A stretch of 64,000 nucleotides of DNA from Aliirhizobium smilacinae (GCF_006335145.1 NZ_VDMN01000001.1:248001-312000), one strand, 5' to 3'; counted from the stretch's first letter, positions 1 to 9,212 are shown. Numbers and translations: made by a program. Notes: generated from the letters alone by a model not told the origin.

Positions 1-512
1 TCGTCGAAGCAGCCGCCATAGGGACCGGTATAGAGCTCGATACGATCTGCCCCGGTCGCCTTGGCCAGTTCGACGGCTTCCAGATCACCATCGCCATCGG
101 CAAACAGCGAGACCCGCATGCCTGACTTTTTCAGACGGGCGACGATCGGCTTGAGCATCTCGCCGTCACGGCGGAAATCGAATCCATGATCGGAGGTCGC
201 CTGTGACGGGTCATCCGGCACGAGCGTGACCTGCTCGGGTTCGATCCGCTCGCAAAGATCGAGAAAATCCTCGCTCGGATACCCTTCGATATTAAACTCC
301 GCCTGCGGGAACTCGTCATCGGTCAAGGCCCGGATCACCGGCAGGTCGGAAAAGCGGATATGCCGCTGGTCGGGTCGGGGATGGACCGTCAGTCCTGACG
401 CACCCGCCTGAAGCGCGATCCGCCCCAGATTCTCGACGCTTGGCCAGGGCAGATCACGGCGATTGCGCAGCATGGCGACCGCATTGAGATTGACGGAAAG
501 CAAGGTTGGCAT
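1..512 (-). CDS. pdxJ: Pyridoxine 5'-phosphate synthase PdxJ, 3' part cut by window edge
   Basis: PdxJ condenses 1-deoxy-D-xylulose 5-phosphate with 3-amino-2-oxopropyl phosphate to pyridoxine 5'-phosphate, the ring-closing step of DXP-dependent vitamin B6 synthesis in the cytoplasm. About 170 N-terminal residues are visible, beginning [17 protein letters not shown]. Family landmarks follow in order: [40 protein letters not shown] and, near the cut, [14 protein letters not shown], all part of the TIM-barrel phosphate and substrate pockets. The reading frame is open to base 1, so the C-terminus lies outside. An in-frame ATG also exists at 521; neither start has a clear ribosome site. Assignment is by recognised motifs. 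Confidence 0.93.
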   Translation of the reverse strand, partial: MPTLLSVNLNAVAMLRNRRDLPWPSVENLGRIALQAGASGLTVHPRPDQRHIRFSDLPVIRALTDDEFPQAEFNIEGYPSEDFLDLCERIEPEQVTLVPDDPSQATSDHGFDFRRDGEMLKPIVARLKKSGMRVSLFADGDGDLEAVELAKATGADRIELYTGPYGGCFD

Positions 513-936
513 GATGGGCATCCGCTGATGAAACGACAATCCTTCTTAGATGACGAAAAGAGCAAAAACCACCAACCGGAGGCCATGATTGCCATCAAGA
601 TTTTTCATCGAAGAGATTTTGGCGACCAGCAGGGTTGGATTTGGTCGCATTTTATATTAGATTTATCTAACAGAATTCGCCTCACCACCCACCAGACCGA
701 GGCGGCGGACCGGGACTGGCGAAGCGAATTCTGTAACTTCCCACCTGATTCTCCGACCGAGATAGGCAGAAGAGACAGACTCTGACTGCCAGAGCCTCTC
801 CAGTTGCCGACAAAAGCGCGTACAAAACGCTGGCACAAGCCCATTAAAGCTGTTCGAGATCAAACTGTCTTGGCGAATGTCCATTTTAGCAGTTGCGGCC
901 TGCACAGGAACCGTGTATCTCGCCTGCACCTTAGGA
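513..936. other. Intergenic region between pdxJ and tRNA-Pro
   Basis: About 420 bases with no convincing gene. Short reading frames exist on both strands but have no ribosome site and no recognisable protein family. An AT-rich patch near 640-675 could contain the promoter of pdxJ or of the tRNA; I cannot define -35 and -10 elements with confidence. Confidence 0.5.
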
Positions 937-1013
<77 letters not shown>

Positions 1014-1160
1014 AGTTCTTCCCAAAAATTCTCATTTTCCAAGCGTTTGAGCACCAATTCATAGAAATGGTGCGACCAGTGCTCGATAACGCTTTGTAAG
1101 CGCGTATCAAATTCTCAATCGGTTTTGGATTTTGCGTTACCGCTGCGCTGATGAGGAAGT

Positions 1161-1679
1161 TCAGCCGCCGTTATGGAGCGGCTTGCCAATCACCTTGTCG
1201 CCGACCTTGATGCCCAGCGCCTTGGTGCGGCCGGCATTAAGTTCCAGCACGTATTTCACCGGACCACGCGAATCGATGATGTCGCGGGAAAAGGGAACGG
1301 CATTTTCTGTGATATGGGAGATCGTGCCATCCGGCTGTATGAAGACCATGTCGAGCGCCAGCACGGTATTTTCCATCCACATGGATACCTGGCGCGCGGT
1401 GCCGAAATCAAACAGCATGCCGTGGTCAGCATCCATCTGCTTGCGGAACATCAAGCCGCGTTCGCGCTGCGGATCATCAACCGCAAGTTCAATTGTGAAC
1501 GGGTAGATTTTTCCGCCCGCGGTGCGAATCGATAGCTCGGATTTCGGGAAGACGATGTTCTGTTGCGTCTGAGCCTGTGCCGTCTGCTGGGGTGGCGCAG
1601 CAGCGACGAAAACGAAGAAAAGCGCCATGGAGGCGCCTCTCACTGCATTTTGGATTTTAGACGGTACAGTTGCAGACAT
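1161..1679 (-). CDS. DUF192 exported protein
   Basis: A 172-residue protein with a hydrophobic N-terminal signal (about residues 17-36, ALFFVFVAAA, then a Gln/Ala-rich stretch), so it is probably exported. The rest is a DUF192 domain, seen in ERGLMFRKQMDADHGMLFDF, WMENT and the C-terminal VLELNAG-KVGDKV. No biochemical role is established for the family. The start codon overlaps the stop of the upstream cold-shock gene by one base (TGATG), which implies co-transcription and translational coupling. A second ATG at 1628 would remove most of the leader. Confidence 0.85.
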   Translation of the reverse strand: MSATVPSKIQNAVRGASMALFFVFVAAAPPQQTAQAQTQQNIVFPKSELSIRTAGGKIYPFTIELAVDDPQRERGLMFRKQMDADHGMLFDFGTARQVSMWMENTVLALDMVFIQPDGTISHITENAVPFSRDIIDSRGPVKYVLELNAGRTKALGIKVGDKVIGKPLHNGG

Positions 1680-2257
1680 CAGTGGGATCGACTCGCGGGT
1701 GCAACGTTGTCGGGATGGATTTCTGCGGCCATTAAGCCCTTTTCTCCGGGTCCGAAGCGCACCAGCACGACCTGACCGGGTCTCAATTCGGCCAGACCGA
1801 AGCGGCGCAGCGTTTCCATATGGACGAAGATGTCTTCTGTCCCCTCGCCGCGCGTCAGGAAGCCAAACCCCTTGGTGCGGTTGAACCACTTGACCAGCGC
1901 ACGCTCCAGACCGCTTGTCGGGGTTACCTGAACGTGGGTACGCACAGGCGGCATCTGTGAAGGATGCACTGCCGTCGACTGATCCATGGAAAGGATGCGG
2001 AAAACCTGGTAGCCGCGATCGCGTCGCTGGATCATCGCGACGATGCGCGTGCCTTCCAGAATGGTCTGGTACCCGTCGCGACGCAAGCAGGTAACGTGCA
2101 GCAGCACATCCTGCATGCCGTTATCCGGCACGATAAATCCGAAGCCCTTTGCCACATCGAACCATTTCACGACGCCGGTGACCTCGATCAGATCGACCGG
2201 TTCGCCCGCAAATTCTTCGAAACTGGCAATGCCCTTAGATGACATTCTGTCTGCCAT
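1679..2257 (-). CDS. Tandem cold-shock-domain protein (two CSDs)
   Basis: A protein of 192 residues with two cold-shock domains in series. Each carries the RNP1-type motif: VTGVVKWFDVAKGFGFIVP (about residues 26-44) and ALVKWFNRTKGFGFLTRGEG (about 120-140). CSD proteins bind single-stranded RNA or DNA and act as RNA chaperones in the cytoplasm. Two-domain forms of this length are typical of Rhizobiales. I chose ATG 2257 because an AGG lies just upstream. An upstream in-frame start at 2287 would add ten residues. It is the first gene of a two-gene unit with the DUF192 gene. Confidence 0.88.
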   Translation of the reverse strand: MADRMSSKGIASFEEFAGEPVDLIEVTGVVKWFDVAKGFGFIVPDNGMQDVLLHVTCLRRDGYQTILEGTRIVAMIQRRDRGYQVFRILSMDQSTAVHPSQMPPVRTHVQVTPTSGLERALVKWFNRTKGFGFLTRGEGTEDIFVHMETLRRFGLAELRPGQVVLVRFGPGEKGLMAAEIHPDNVAPASRSH

Positions 2258-2452
2258 ACCTGTCGGCCCCTCGGTTACGCGCCACACATGACGGTTAACT
2301 GATTCTTAGAGGATAGATTAACATTGCGCCAACCGTCCAGCGCAAGTCTTGTGTTCTTGTTATTCACGGCCTTTCTATTTGCGGTGGCTTGCTCCAAGCT
2401 GGCGGCTGTTCCATATCCGAGGCGGCAAAACCGCTTAAATCGAGGGATCCAA

Positions 2453-2893
2453 ATGCGTTATCTCCACACAATGGTCCGGGTCAAAGACCTGGATGCCTCC
2501 CTTCATTTTTATACAACTCTACTGGGTCTGAAAGAGATCCGCCGGACCGACAACGAAAAGGGCCGTTTCACCCTCGTTTTCCTCGCAGCAAGCGAAGATG
2601 TCGATCAGGCAAGCGAGACTCAGGCACCCTGCCTTGAGCTGACCTATAACTGGGACACCGAGGACTATACGGGCGGCCGCAATTTCGGCCACCTCGCCTA
2701 CGAGGTCGACAATATCTATGACTATTGCGAGCATCTGCAGAAGAACGGCGTGACGATCAACCGGCCGCCGCGCGAAGGCCGCATGGCCTTTGTCCGTTCT
2801 CCCGATGGCATTTCGTTCGAAATCCTGCAGAAGGGCGGCAATCTTCCAGTCGCCGAGCCGTGGGCCTCCGCGCCGAATATCGGCAGCTGGTAA
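2453..2893 (+). CDS. gloA: Lactoylglutathione lyase (glyoxalase I)
   Basis: Converts the hemithioacetal of methylglyoxal and glutathione to S-lactoylglutathione, the first step of cytoplasmic methylglyoxal detoxification. The 146-residue protein has the two-repeat vicinal-oxygen-chelate fold. Metal ligands of the bacterial GloA type are visible: His in YLHTMVRVKDLD, Glu in CLELTYNW, His in FGHLAYEV and Glu in ISFEILQ. The start is ATG 2453, preceded by GAGGGA. The open frame extends upstream to 2324, but that part has no matching family sequence. Single gene, divergent from the cold-shock unit. Confidence 0.95.
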   Translation: MRYLHTMVRVKDLDASLHFYTTLLGLKEIRRTDNEKGRFTLVFLAASEDVDQASETQAPCLELTYNWDTEDYTGGRNFGHLAYEVDNIYDYCEHLQKNGVTINRPPREGRMAFVRSPDGISFEILQKGGNLPVAEPWASAPNIGSW

Positions 2894-2904
2894 ATAACCT
2901 TAAG

Positions 2905-2927
2905 AGGCGGCGCATCATGCGCCGCCT
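2905..2927. repeat. GC-rich perfect inverted repeat after gloA
   Basis: An 11-base arm, AGGCGGCGCAT, and its exact complement are separated by a single C. The element sits 12 bases after the gloA stop. No run of T follows, so it is not a canonical intrinsic terminator. It may stabilise the 3' end of the mRNA. Confidence 0.5.
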
Positions 2928-3021
2928 ACCGCGCTCCGGGTCCGCGCAAGCTTGAGGGTGATGATTAAAGACACGCGATTCGCGGCTTCAATCTGCATCA
3001 CCAGCCGGAAAGGCCAGAGCG

Positions 3022-3591
3022 TTGGCGACCATTTCATCCATCCGTTTTTCACGTTCTTCCGCAGGCACTGTCATCAGGCAGATCGCCATCACGGGGTTTT
3101 TGGTGACTATGCTCGGCAGTTGCGCCACGACGCAAAAAGTAGCCGAGGCAGAGACGCCCGAGGATGCGACTGCCATCCTGGCCAAAGAAGGACCGACCGC
3201 ATCCGGCACCTATGTCGATCCGATGGTGACGACTGCACATGGTCGCAAGCTTGCCCAGAACGCAATACCCGCATCAGGTATCCGGTCCCCGGCGGGTGGC
3301 AAGCCTGCCCAGAACGCCCTGACACAGATGTATCCTTCCGCACCAACCTCGATCGCTGGCGCCGTGACGGAGCCGACAGGCGTTCGCGCCGGCAGCGTCA
3401 GCATCTTCTCCGGGCACGGCCCGGCAGCTGCACCGGCAACAACCATGGCATCGGCTGCGCTCGATTCACCCTACCCGGCGGCAAGCCCCATGCCGACAGG
3501 CGGCGTGAACGCCATGACGCGCAGCGTATTCAGCACCGGCACGCCCGTAGCCTGCGGAAACGACGCAAATGGGAACATGATAAGCTGCTGA
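3022..3591 (+). CDS. Hypothetical lipoprotein
   Basis: A protein of up to 189 residues that I do not recognise. The N-terminal part is hydrophobic and ends in VTMLGSCATT, a plausible lipobox (LGS|C) for lipidation and membrane anchoring. The remainder is rich in Ala, Pro, Ser, Thr and Gly and looks poorly structured. It ends ACGNDANGNMISC. The start is uncertain: TTG 3022 opens the frame and has no good ribosome site. It stands alone before the tRNA-Glu cluster. Function unknown. Confidence 0.6.
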   Translation: MATISSIRFSRSSAGTVIRQIAITGFLVTMLGSCATTQKVAEAETPEDATAILAKEGPTASGTYVDPMVTTAHGRKLAQNAIPASGIRSPAGGKPAQNALTQMYPSAPTSIAGAVTEPTGVRAGSVSIFSGHGPAAAPATTMASAALDSPYPAASPMPTGGVNAMTRSVFSTGTPVACGNDANGNMISC

Positions 3592-3713
3592 TTTCACGTG
3601 CATTATCTGGATTTTCCACAGCCCTTTCCGGACTGTCATTTTTTTGCAAAAAAGATCGCTTTGCAGCTTGCGGGAAATAAATCACCTCTCTATAAGGGCG
3701 CCACGAAGCGTAT

Positions 3714-3788
3714 GCGCCCTTCGTCTATCGGTTAGGACACCAGATTTTCATTCTGGTAAGAGGGGTTCGACTCCCCTAGGGCGTACCA
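3714..3788 (+). tRNA. tRNA-Glu (anticodon TTC), copy 1
   Basis: A 75-base cloverleaf. Acceptor GCGCCCT pairs with AGGGCGT, with a G-U at the first position. The anticodon stem CCAGA/TCTGG has loop TTTTCAT, so the anticodon is TTC. The T loop is GTTCGAC, and CCA is encoded. First of three identical copies. Confidence 0.97.
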
Positions 3789-3929
3789 CTTCCTTCCCCC
3801 AAGTCTTTGTTCGCAAAATGTAATTCGTTTCGGCGAATATTTGTTTTTTTGCGCAAATAGCGTCTCCAGATCGCATTTTTCACTTGCGGTCTTCGAGCAC
3901 TGCCCCTAAGAAGGCGCCACGAAGCGTAT

Positions 3930-4004
3930 GCGCCCTTCGTCTATCGGTTAGGACACCAGATTTTCATTCTGGTAAGAGGGGTTCGACTCCCCTAGGGCGT
4001 ACCA
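3930..4004 (+). tRNA. tRNA-Glu (anticodon TTC), copy 2
   Basis: Identical in sequence to the copy at 3714, with the same stems, TTC anticodon and encoded CCA. Followed by a run of C (CCTCCCCCCCC), not by a clear terminator. Confidence 0.97.
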
Positions 4005-4148
4005 CTTCCTCCCCCCCCCAAGCCTTTGTTCACAAAATAGAATTCGGTCAGGCGGATGTCTGATTTTTTGTGAATATAACATCCTTAAACCGCATTTTTC
4101 ACTTGCGGTCTTCGAGCGCTACCCCTAAGAAGGCGCCACGAAGCGTAT

Positions 4149-4223
4149 GCGCCCTTCGTCTATCGGTTAGGACACCAGATTTTCATTCTGGTAAGAGGGG
4201 TTCGACTCCCCTAGGGCGTACCA
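4149..4223 (+). tRNA. tRNA-Glu (anticodon TTC), copy 3
   Basis: Third identical copy, ending 31 bases before the 3' end of the convergent recJ gene. Same cloverleaf and encoded CCA. Confidence 0.97.
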
Positions 4224-4254
4224 CCTTCTCTTTCCCCCGGAATAAATAGACGAG

Positions 4255-6087
4255 TTACTTTGCCGACACCGCGTCCAGAACGCGCAACTGAATGCGCCTG
4301 CTGCCTTGCCAGTAGTCGGCGCTCAGGGTTCCGGCGGCGTGGATCTGCATGCCACGAGACTTCATCAAGAGATCGCCCAGCGGCGTGTCGGCGGCGCGGA
4401 AGGCGATGCCGTCAAGACGCGAGCCATCCATGGCTTCCAGTGTGATCTTGATGTGGGCCGTTCCCACAGGCCGGACATCCTTCAGGCGATGGGAAGGAAT
4501 GGCGAAGATCGGCTGCGGATGGCCCGATCCGTAGGGGCCTGCCTTTTCCAGCTGATCGAACAGGTCCAGTGTTGCACCGGATGCCGAAAGGGCACCGTCG
4601 ATCTTCAGCGAATGGCTCGAGACCAGAGAAGGTACACGCGATGCAGCGCTTTCCTCGAAGAATGCCCGCAGTGCACCAAGTTTTCCGCGCTCGACTGTGA
4701 GACCTGCGGCCATCGCATGGCCGCCGCCCTTGACCAGCAGCCCCATCTCCACGGCAGCGCGCACCATATGCCCCATGTCGAAACCGTTGATCGAGCGGCC
4801 GGAGCCAGTGCCCTTGCCGGACGGATCGAAAGCGATGGCAAAAGCCGGACGCTTGAATTTTTCCTTCAGCCGAGCCGCCAGCAATCCGACGATTCCGGGA
4901 TGCCAGCCCTCGCGTGCGGTGACGAGCACGTTGGCGCCTTCACCGTCACCGTATTCGGCCAGAACTTCGGCTTCCGCCTCGGCCAGCATTGCGGCTTCCA
5001 TCGCCTGCCGCTCGCGATTGAGCTCGTCGAGGCGGGCGGCAATCTCTTCCGCCTGCGTATCATCGTCGAGGGTCAACAGGCGGCTGCCGAGTGCGGCATC
5101 GCTGATTCGCCCACCGGCATTGATGCGCGGACCGATCAGAAAGCCAAAATTATAGGGGGTGACCGGACCGGATAAACCGGCCTTCCTGAACAGAGCAGCC
5201 AGGCCGGCATTTGACATATGGCGTGCGGCGACAAGGCCTTTGACCACATAGGCGCGGTTAAGCCCCTTGAGCGGCACCACGTCACAAACCGTCGCAAGCG
5301 CCACCAGATCGATCCACGAGAGAAGGTCAAGGCTTGCCGCGCGCCGGTCGCCCTGCTCGCGCAGAAGACGCGCCGTCGCCACCAGGACAAGAAAGACAAC
5401 GCCTGCGGCGCAGAGATGCCCCTGCCCCGACAGATCGTCTTCGCGATTCGGATTGACGAGAGCAACCGCTTTCGGCAGCTCTGTGCCTATCTGGTGGTGG
5501 TCGATGACGACCACGTCGCAGCCTTTGGCGGCTGCGGCAGCCAGCGATTCGTGGCTGGTGGAGCCGCAATCGACCGTGATGATCAAACCGGCTCCACGCT
5601 CGATCAACTGCTCCATGGCCGCGACGTTCGGGCCATACCCTTCGAAAACGCGATCGGGAATGTAGATCTCGGCCTCTACGCCGAAATGTTGCAGGAAGCG
5701 GTAAACGAGAGCCGATGACGATGCGCCGTCCACGTCATAATCGCCGAAGATCGCCACGCGCTGGCGATTGCGCACTGCAGAGGCGATCCGAGCGGCGGCC
5801 TTGTCGCAATCGGTCAGCGAAAAGGGTTCAGGCATCAGCGAACGGATGGTCGGATCGAGAAAGGCTGGCGCGTCATCAAGCGCAACACCTCGCCCGGCCA
5901 GAACTCTGGCGACGATTTCCGGAATACCATGGACCTGCGCGATCGCGAGCGCACGGTTCTGCGCCGCCTGGTCGAGGCGGGACATCCAGCGCTGGCCGGC
6001 GGAAGAACGCTCGACACCGAGGAATGCCCGCTGAACAGGATCTGTGGGTTCCGGCGGAGTCAGGGCGGTAAATGTCTTTGTCGTCAT
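4255..6087 (-). CDS. recJ: Single-stranded-DNA exonuclease RecJ
   Basis: RecJ degrades single-stranded DNA 5' to 3' and works in recombination, base-excision and mismatch repair. The 610-residue protein is of family length. Visible in order are the DHH phosphoesterase motifs: AIFGDYDVDGASSSA (about residue 115, metal-binding Asp residues), IITVDCGS, and VVVIDHHQ. The DHHA1 motif GGGHAMAAGLTV (about residue 455) follows, then the C-terminal OB-like domain. ATG 6087 begins MTTKTFTALTPPEP. It is convergent with the tRNA-Glu cluster. The gene appears intact. Confidence 0.96.
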   Translation of the reverse strand: MTTKTFTALTPPEPTDPVQRAFLGVERSSAGQRWMSRLDQAAQNRALAIAQVHGIPEIVARVLAGRGVALDDAPAFLDPTIRSLMPEPFSLTDCDKAAARIASAVRNRQRVAIFGDYDVDGASSSALVYRFLQHFGVEAEIYIPDRVFEGYGPNVAAMEQLIERGAGLIITVDCGSTSHESLAAAAAKGCDVVVIDHHQIGTELPKAVALVNPNREDDLSGQGHLCAAGVVFLVLVATARLLREQGDRRAASLDLLSWIDLVALATVCDVVPLKGLNRAYVVKGLVAARHMSNAGLAALFRKAGLSGPVTPYNFGFLIGPRINAGGRISDAALGSRLLTLDDDTQAEEIAARLDELNRERQAMEAAMLAEAEAEVLAEYGDGEGANVLVTAREGWHPGIVGLLAARLKEKFKRPAFAIAFDPSGKGTGSGRSINGFDMGHMVRAAVEMGLLVKGGGHAMAAGLTVERGKLGALRAFFEESAASRVPSLVSSHSLKIDGALSASGATLDLFDQLEKAGPYGSGHPQPIFAIPSHRLKDVRPVGTAHIKITLEAMDGSRLDGIAFRAADTPLGDLLMKSRGMQIHAAGTLSADYWQGSRRIQLRVLDAVSAK

Positions 6088-6143
6088 CGGCTATCCATAA
6101 CCGACGACGTGCAGAAGCGGAAATCCTTTCAAGCGCAAAGCCG

Positions 6144-6368
6144 TCAGAGCAAGCTGTGGATCAACAACCACACCGCAGTGAACATCGACGCCGATGCAAC
6201 GGCAAGGATCGCAATAACAAAGGAGCCGGCCCTTTCGGGTTCTCCATCATCGTTGCCAACCAGGTCGTCGTTGAAAGAATAGACAAGCCTCAGGTATGGT
6301 ACATCACCATGCCTGCCCCGCCGCAGATTTGGCTGGGTATAAATCTTTTCACTCAGATCAATGGACAT
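6144..6368 (-). CDS. Small single-span membrane protein
   Basis: A 74-residue protein I do not recognise. The first 45 residues are polar (MSIDLSEKIYTQPNLRRGRH...). The C-terminus is one hydrophobic segment, SFVIAILAVASASMFTAVWL, so it is probably a tail-anchored inner-membrane protein. A strong ribosome site, AGGAGGAGG, lies 8-10 bases before the ATG and supports a real gene. It lies between recJ and hom, 56 bases upstream of recJ on the same strand. Confidence 0.6.
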   Translation of the reverse strand: MSIDLSEKIYTQPNLRRGRHGDVPYLRLVYSFNDDLVGNDDGEPERAGSFVIAILAVASASMFTAVWLLIHSLL

Positions 6369-6597
6369 CACGCAAACGCCTCCTCCTGCGATGGTGAATG
6401 AGGAGAGTGTAAGGCGATTTACTCCCGACGACCAGTCATCAAACTGTCATTCGAGAACATTTTTCATAAAATGCTGAAATAGGCCGGGAAACCCTGAGCA
6501 ATTCCGACGAAACAGGATCGCCTTCAATGCTCAAGGATTTTCGTTTCTGTGCGCAATTCGCGACGCAAAACAGGTTCGCGCTTGCGCCGGATCAGCT

Positions 6598-7917
6598 CTA
6601 CGACGCGCGCGGCCGCTCTATGCGGATCACCTGCGGTTCACCGACCAGATAGCTCTCCTGCTTGATGCCCTCGACTGCCTTGCGAATAGATGCCTCGGTC
6701 GTCGCGTGGGTGACCAGAATGATCGTCTTGGAGCTGTCCGTCTGGGCCGGCTTCGGCCGCTGGACGATCGATTCCAGCGAGATGCTGTTTTCAGCCATCC
6801 GGGCCGCGACGCTGGCAAATACGCCGGTGCGGTCCGCAACAGTCAGACGGATAAAGTAACCGCCCTCATGGCTCCGCATCCGGGCCTTCTGATAGGGAGC
6901 GAGTGCTAGCGCCGGAGTACCAAGCACCGGCACCCGCTGGGCGCCCGGCTGGCTCTTGGCAATATCGGCGATGTCACCTAGTACGGCTGACGCCGTGGCG
7001 TTGCCGCCGGCACCGGGGCCAACCATCAGAAGTTCACCGAGGATATCGGATTCGATCGCCACCGCATTGGTGACACCATCGACCTGCGCAATCACGCTGT
7101 CATGCGGCACCATGGTCGGATGAACACGCTGTTCGATACCGCTCTCGGTGCGCTGGGCAACGCCGAGCAGCTTGATGCGGTATCCCAGATCGGCAGCGGC
7201 GAGAATATCGTCGATCGAGATATTGGTGATGCCTTCGAGATAGATCTCGTCGGCCGCGATCTTCGTGCCGAAGGCAAGCGTCGTCAGGATGGACAGCTTG
7301 TGGGCCGTGTCGTTGCCCTCGATATCGAAGGCCGGATCGGCTTCCGCATATCCCAGGCGCTGGGCTTCCTTCAGGCATTCCGCGAAGGAAAGACCTTCCT
7401 TCTCCATCTTGGTGAGGATGTAGTTGCAGGTGCCGTTCATGATCCCGTAGACGCGGGAAACGGTGTTGCCGGTCAGGCTCTCACGCAACGCCTTGATAAC
7501 CGGGATACCGCCGGCAACGGCAGCTTCGAAATTCAGAAGCGCGCCTTTTTCCTCGGCGATCGTCGCAAGCTCGACGCCGGATGCGGCCAGAAGCGCCTTG
7601 TTGGCCGTCACCACATGGAGACCACGCTCAAGAGCGATCTTAACGGAATCGGCTGCAGCACCCGTGGCCCCGCCCACAAGTTCGACGAAGACGTCGATAT
7701 CGGCTTCGGCCGCAAGCTTTTCGGGCGTCTCGAACCACGCCATACCGGACATGTCGAAGCCACGGTCGCGGTTGCGGTCACGGGCGGTAACGGCAGTGAT
7801 CTCGATCGCTCGTCCGCAGGTGACCGCCAGTTCATTGGCGCGCGTCTGGATGATCTTGACCAGCGAAGCACCCACGGTTCCAAGACCCGCGATGCCGACT
7901 TTGAGGGCGTCTGCCAT
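6598..7917 (-). CDS. hom: Homoserine dehydrogenase
   Basis: Reduces aspartate semialdehyde to homoserine with NAD(P)H, the branch point to threonine and methionine. The 439-residue protein starts MADALKVGIAGLGTVGASLV, with a Rossmann GxGxxG nucleotide site. The catalytic-domain landmarks are GGIPVIKALRESLTGN, GIMNGTCNYIL and AEADPAFDIEGNDTAHKLSIL. It ends in an ACT domain (about residues 355-430, YFIRLTVADRTGVFA), which mediates threonine feedback in this family. A terminator precedes the start, so it has its own promoter. Start chosen at the first residue that fits the family. Confidence 0.96.
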   Translation of the reverse strand: MADALKVGIAGLGTVGASLVKIIQTRANELAVTCGRAIEITAVTARDRNRDRGFDMSGMAWFETPEKLAAEADIDVFVELVGGATGAAADSVKIALERGLHVVTANKALLAASGVELATIAEEKGALLNFEAAVAGGIPVIKALRESLTGNTVSRVYGIMNGTCNYILTKMEKEGLSFAECLKEAQRLGYAEADPAFDIEGNDTAHKLSILTTLAFGTKIAADEIYLEGITNISIDDILAAADLGYRIKLLGVAQRTESGIEQRVHPTMVPHDSVIAQVDGVTNAVAIESDILGELLMVGPGAGGNATASAVLGDIADIAKSQPGAQRVPVLGTPALALAPYQKARMRSHEGGYFIRLTVADRTGVFASVAARMAENSISLESIVQRPKPAQTDSSKTIILVTHATTEASIRKAVEGIKQESYLVGEPQVIRIERPRAS

Positions 7918-7936
7918 TTCCGCATTCCCGATGTTT

Positions 7937-7963
7937 GAAAAAGCGGCCACGAACGGGCCGCTT
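7937..7963 (-). terminator. Intrinsic terminator after the aminotransferase gene
   Basis: On the minus strand, AAGCGGCC and GGCCGCTT pair around a 7-base loop and are followed by TTTTTC. It lies between the aminotransferase stop (7992) and the hom start (7917), separating the two transcripts. Confidence 0.8.
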
Positions 7964-7991
7964 GAGGATAATCACGGTCGAAGACCGAACG

Positions 7992-9212
7992 TTAGCGACG
8001 GGTGTTCAACGAAATGACGTTGTGCATCGTGTCGTCGGCTGTCGAAAAGAACTTCTTGATGCTGCGCGCCGCCTGGCGGATACGGTGCTCGTTCTCGACA
8101 AGCGCGAGACGAACATAGTCATCGCCCATTTCACCGAAGCCGATGCCGGGGGCGACAGCGACGTCAGCCTTCTCGACAAGAAGCTTGGAGAATTCAAGCG
8201 AGCCGAGGTGGCGGAATTTTTCCGGGATCTTGGCCCAGGCGAACATGGTGGCAGCCGGCGGCGGAACCTCGAAACCGGCCTTGCCGAAAGCATCGACCAT
8301 GACGTCACGGCGGCGCTTGTAGATGTTACGGACTTCGGCAATATCGGATCCATCGCCATTCAGCGCGTGGGTCGCGGCCACCTGAATCGGCGTGAAGGCG
8401 CCGTAGTCCAGATAGGATTTCACCCGCGTCAGTGCCGCGATCAGGCGCTCGTTGCCGACGGCAAAGCCCATGCGCCAGCCGGGCATGGAGAATGTCTTCG
8501 ACATCGAGGTAAACTCGACGCAGACGTCTATGGCGCCCGGTACTTCGAGAACCGACGGCGGCGGGCTGTTATCGTCGAAATAGATTTCCGAATAGGCCAG
8601 ATCCGAAAGCACGATGATGTCGTGCTTCTTGGCGAAGGCAATGACGTCCTTGTAGAAATCAAGCGTCGCGACATAGGCGGTCGGATTGGACGGATAGTTG
8701 ATGATCAGCGCCAGCGGCTTGGGGATCGAATGCTTGATCGCACGCTCCAACGGCGGGAAGAAGCTATCGTTCGGCTCGACCGGCAGAGACCGGATAACGC
8801 CACCCGCCATCAGAAAACCGAAAGCGTGGATCGGATAGGTCGGGTTGGGGCATAGGATGACATCGCCTGGCGCGGTGATCGCCTGCGCCATGTTGGCGAA
8901 GCCTTCCTTCGAACCGAGCGTCGCGACAACCTGGGTATCGGGGTTAAGCTTCACGCCGAAACGGCGGGCGTAATAACCGGCCTGAGCGCGGCGCAGGCCC
9001 GGAATGCCCTTCGACGACGAATAGCGGTGGGTGCGCGGATCCTGGACGACTTCGCACAGCTTGTCGACAATCGACTTCGGTGTCGGGAGATCGGGATTAC
9101 CCATGCCGAGATCGATAATGTCCGCACCACCCGCTCGCGCGCTGGCCTTCAAACGGTTGACCTGTTCGAAAACGTAGGGTGGCAGTCTGCGGACTTTATG
9201 AAACTCTTCCAT
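7992..9212 (-). CDS. PLP-dependent class I/II aminotransferase (AlaC/AatB-like)
   Basis: A cytoplasmic fold-type I aminotransferase of 406 residues. The sequence shows IIDLGMGNPDLPTP near the N-terminus (substrate loop), CPNPTYPIHAFG, NYPSNPTA (PLP-contacting Asn), LSDLAYSEIYFD (Asp for the pyridine nitrogen) and SMSKTFSMPGWRMGFAVG with the PLP-binding Lys. This subgroup includes glutamate-pyruvate aminotransferases and LL-diaminopimelate aminotransferase-like enzymes, and I cannot decide the substrate. ATG 9212 follows GGGAAGAGAG; another ATG at 9224 is possible. Confidence 0.9.
   Translation of the reverse strand: MEEFHKVRRLPPYVFEQVNRLKASARAGGADIIDLGMGNPDLPTPKSIVDKLCEVVQDPRTHRYSSSKGIPGLRRAQAGYYARRFGVKLNPDTQVVATLGSKEGFANMAQAITAPGDVILCPNPTYPIHAFGFLMAGGVIRSLPVEPNDSFFPPLERAIKHSIPKPLALIINYPSNPTAYVATLDFYKDVIAFAKKHDIIVLSDLAYSEIYFDDNSPPPSVLEVPGAIDVCVEFTSMSKTFSMPGWRMGFAVGNERLIAALTRVKSYLDYGAFTPIQVAATHALNGDGSDIAEVRNIYKRRRDVMVDAFGKAGFEVPPPAATMFAWAKIPEKFRHLGSLEFSKLLVEKADVAVAPGIGFGEMGDDYVRLALVENEHRIRQAARSIKKFFSTADDTMHNVISLNTRR

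Larger units (their letters stand above)
3697..4231 (+). repeat. Tandem triplicated tRNA-Glu unit (about 216-219 bases)
   Basis: Three units, each starting GGCGCCACGAAGCGTAT, continuing with an identical 75-base tRNA-Glu, then a diverged spacer containing CTTTGTTC and CACTTGCGGTCTTCGAGC. tRNA starts are 216 and 219 bases apart. The tRNAs and their 5' leaders are identical while the spacers differ at many positions. This points to an old duplication kept uniform over the tRNA part by gene conversion or selection. Confidence 0.85.

Noticed and set aside
2905..2927. Inverted repeat after gloA as an intrinsic terminator
   Set aside because: No T run follows the stem, so it is listed only as a repeat.
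7102..7938. 278-codon open frame on the plus strand
   Set aside because: It is antisense to hom, whose motifs are unmistakable. The frame is a by-product of high-GC codon use.
7935..8855. 306-codon open frame on the plus strand
   Set aside because: Antisense to the aminotransferase gene; no protein family signs.
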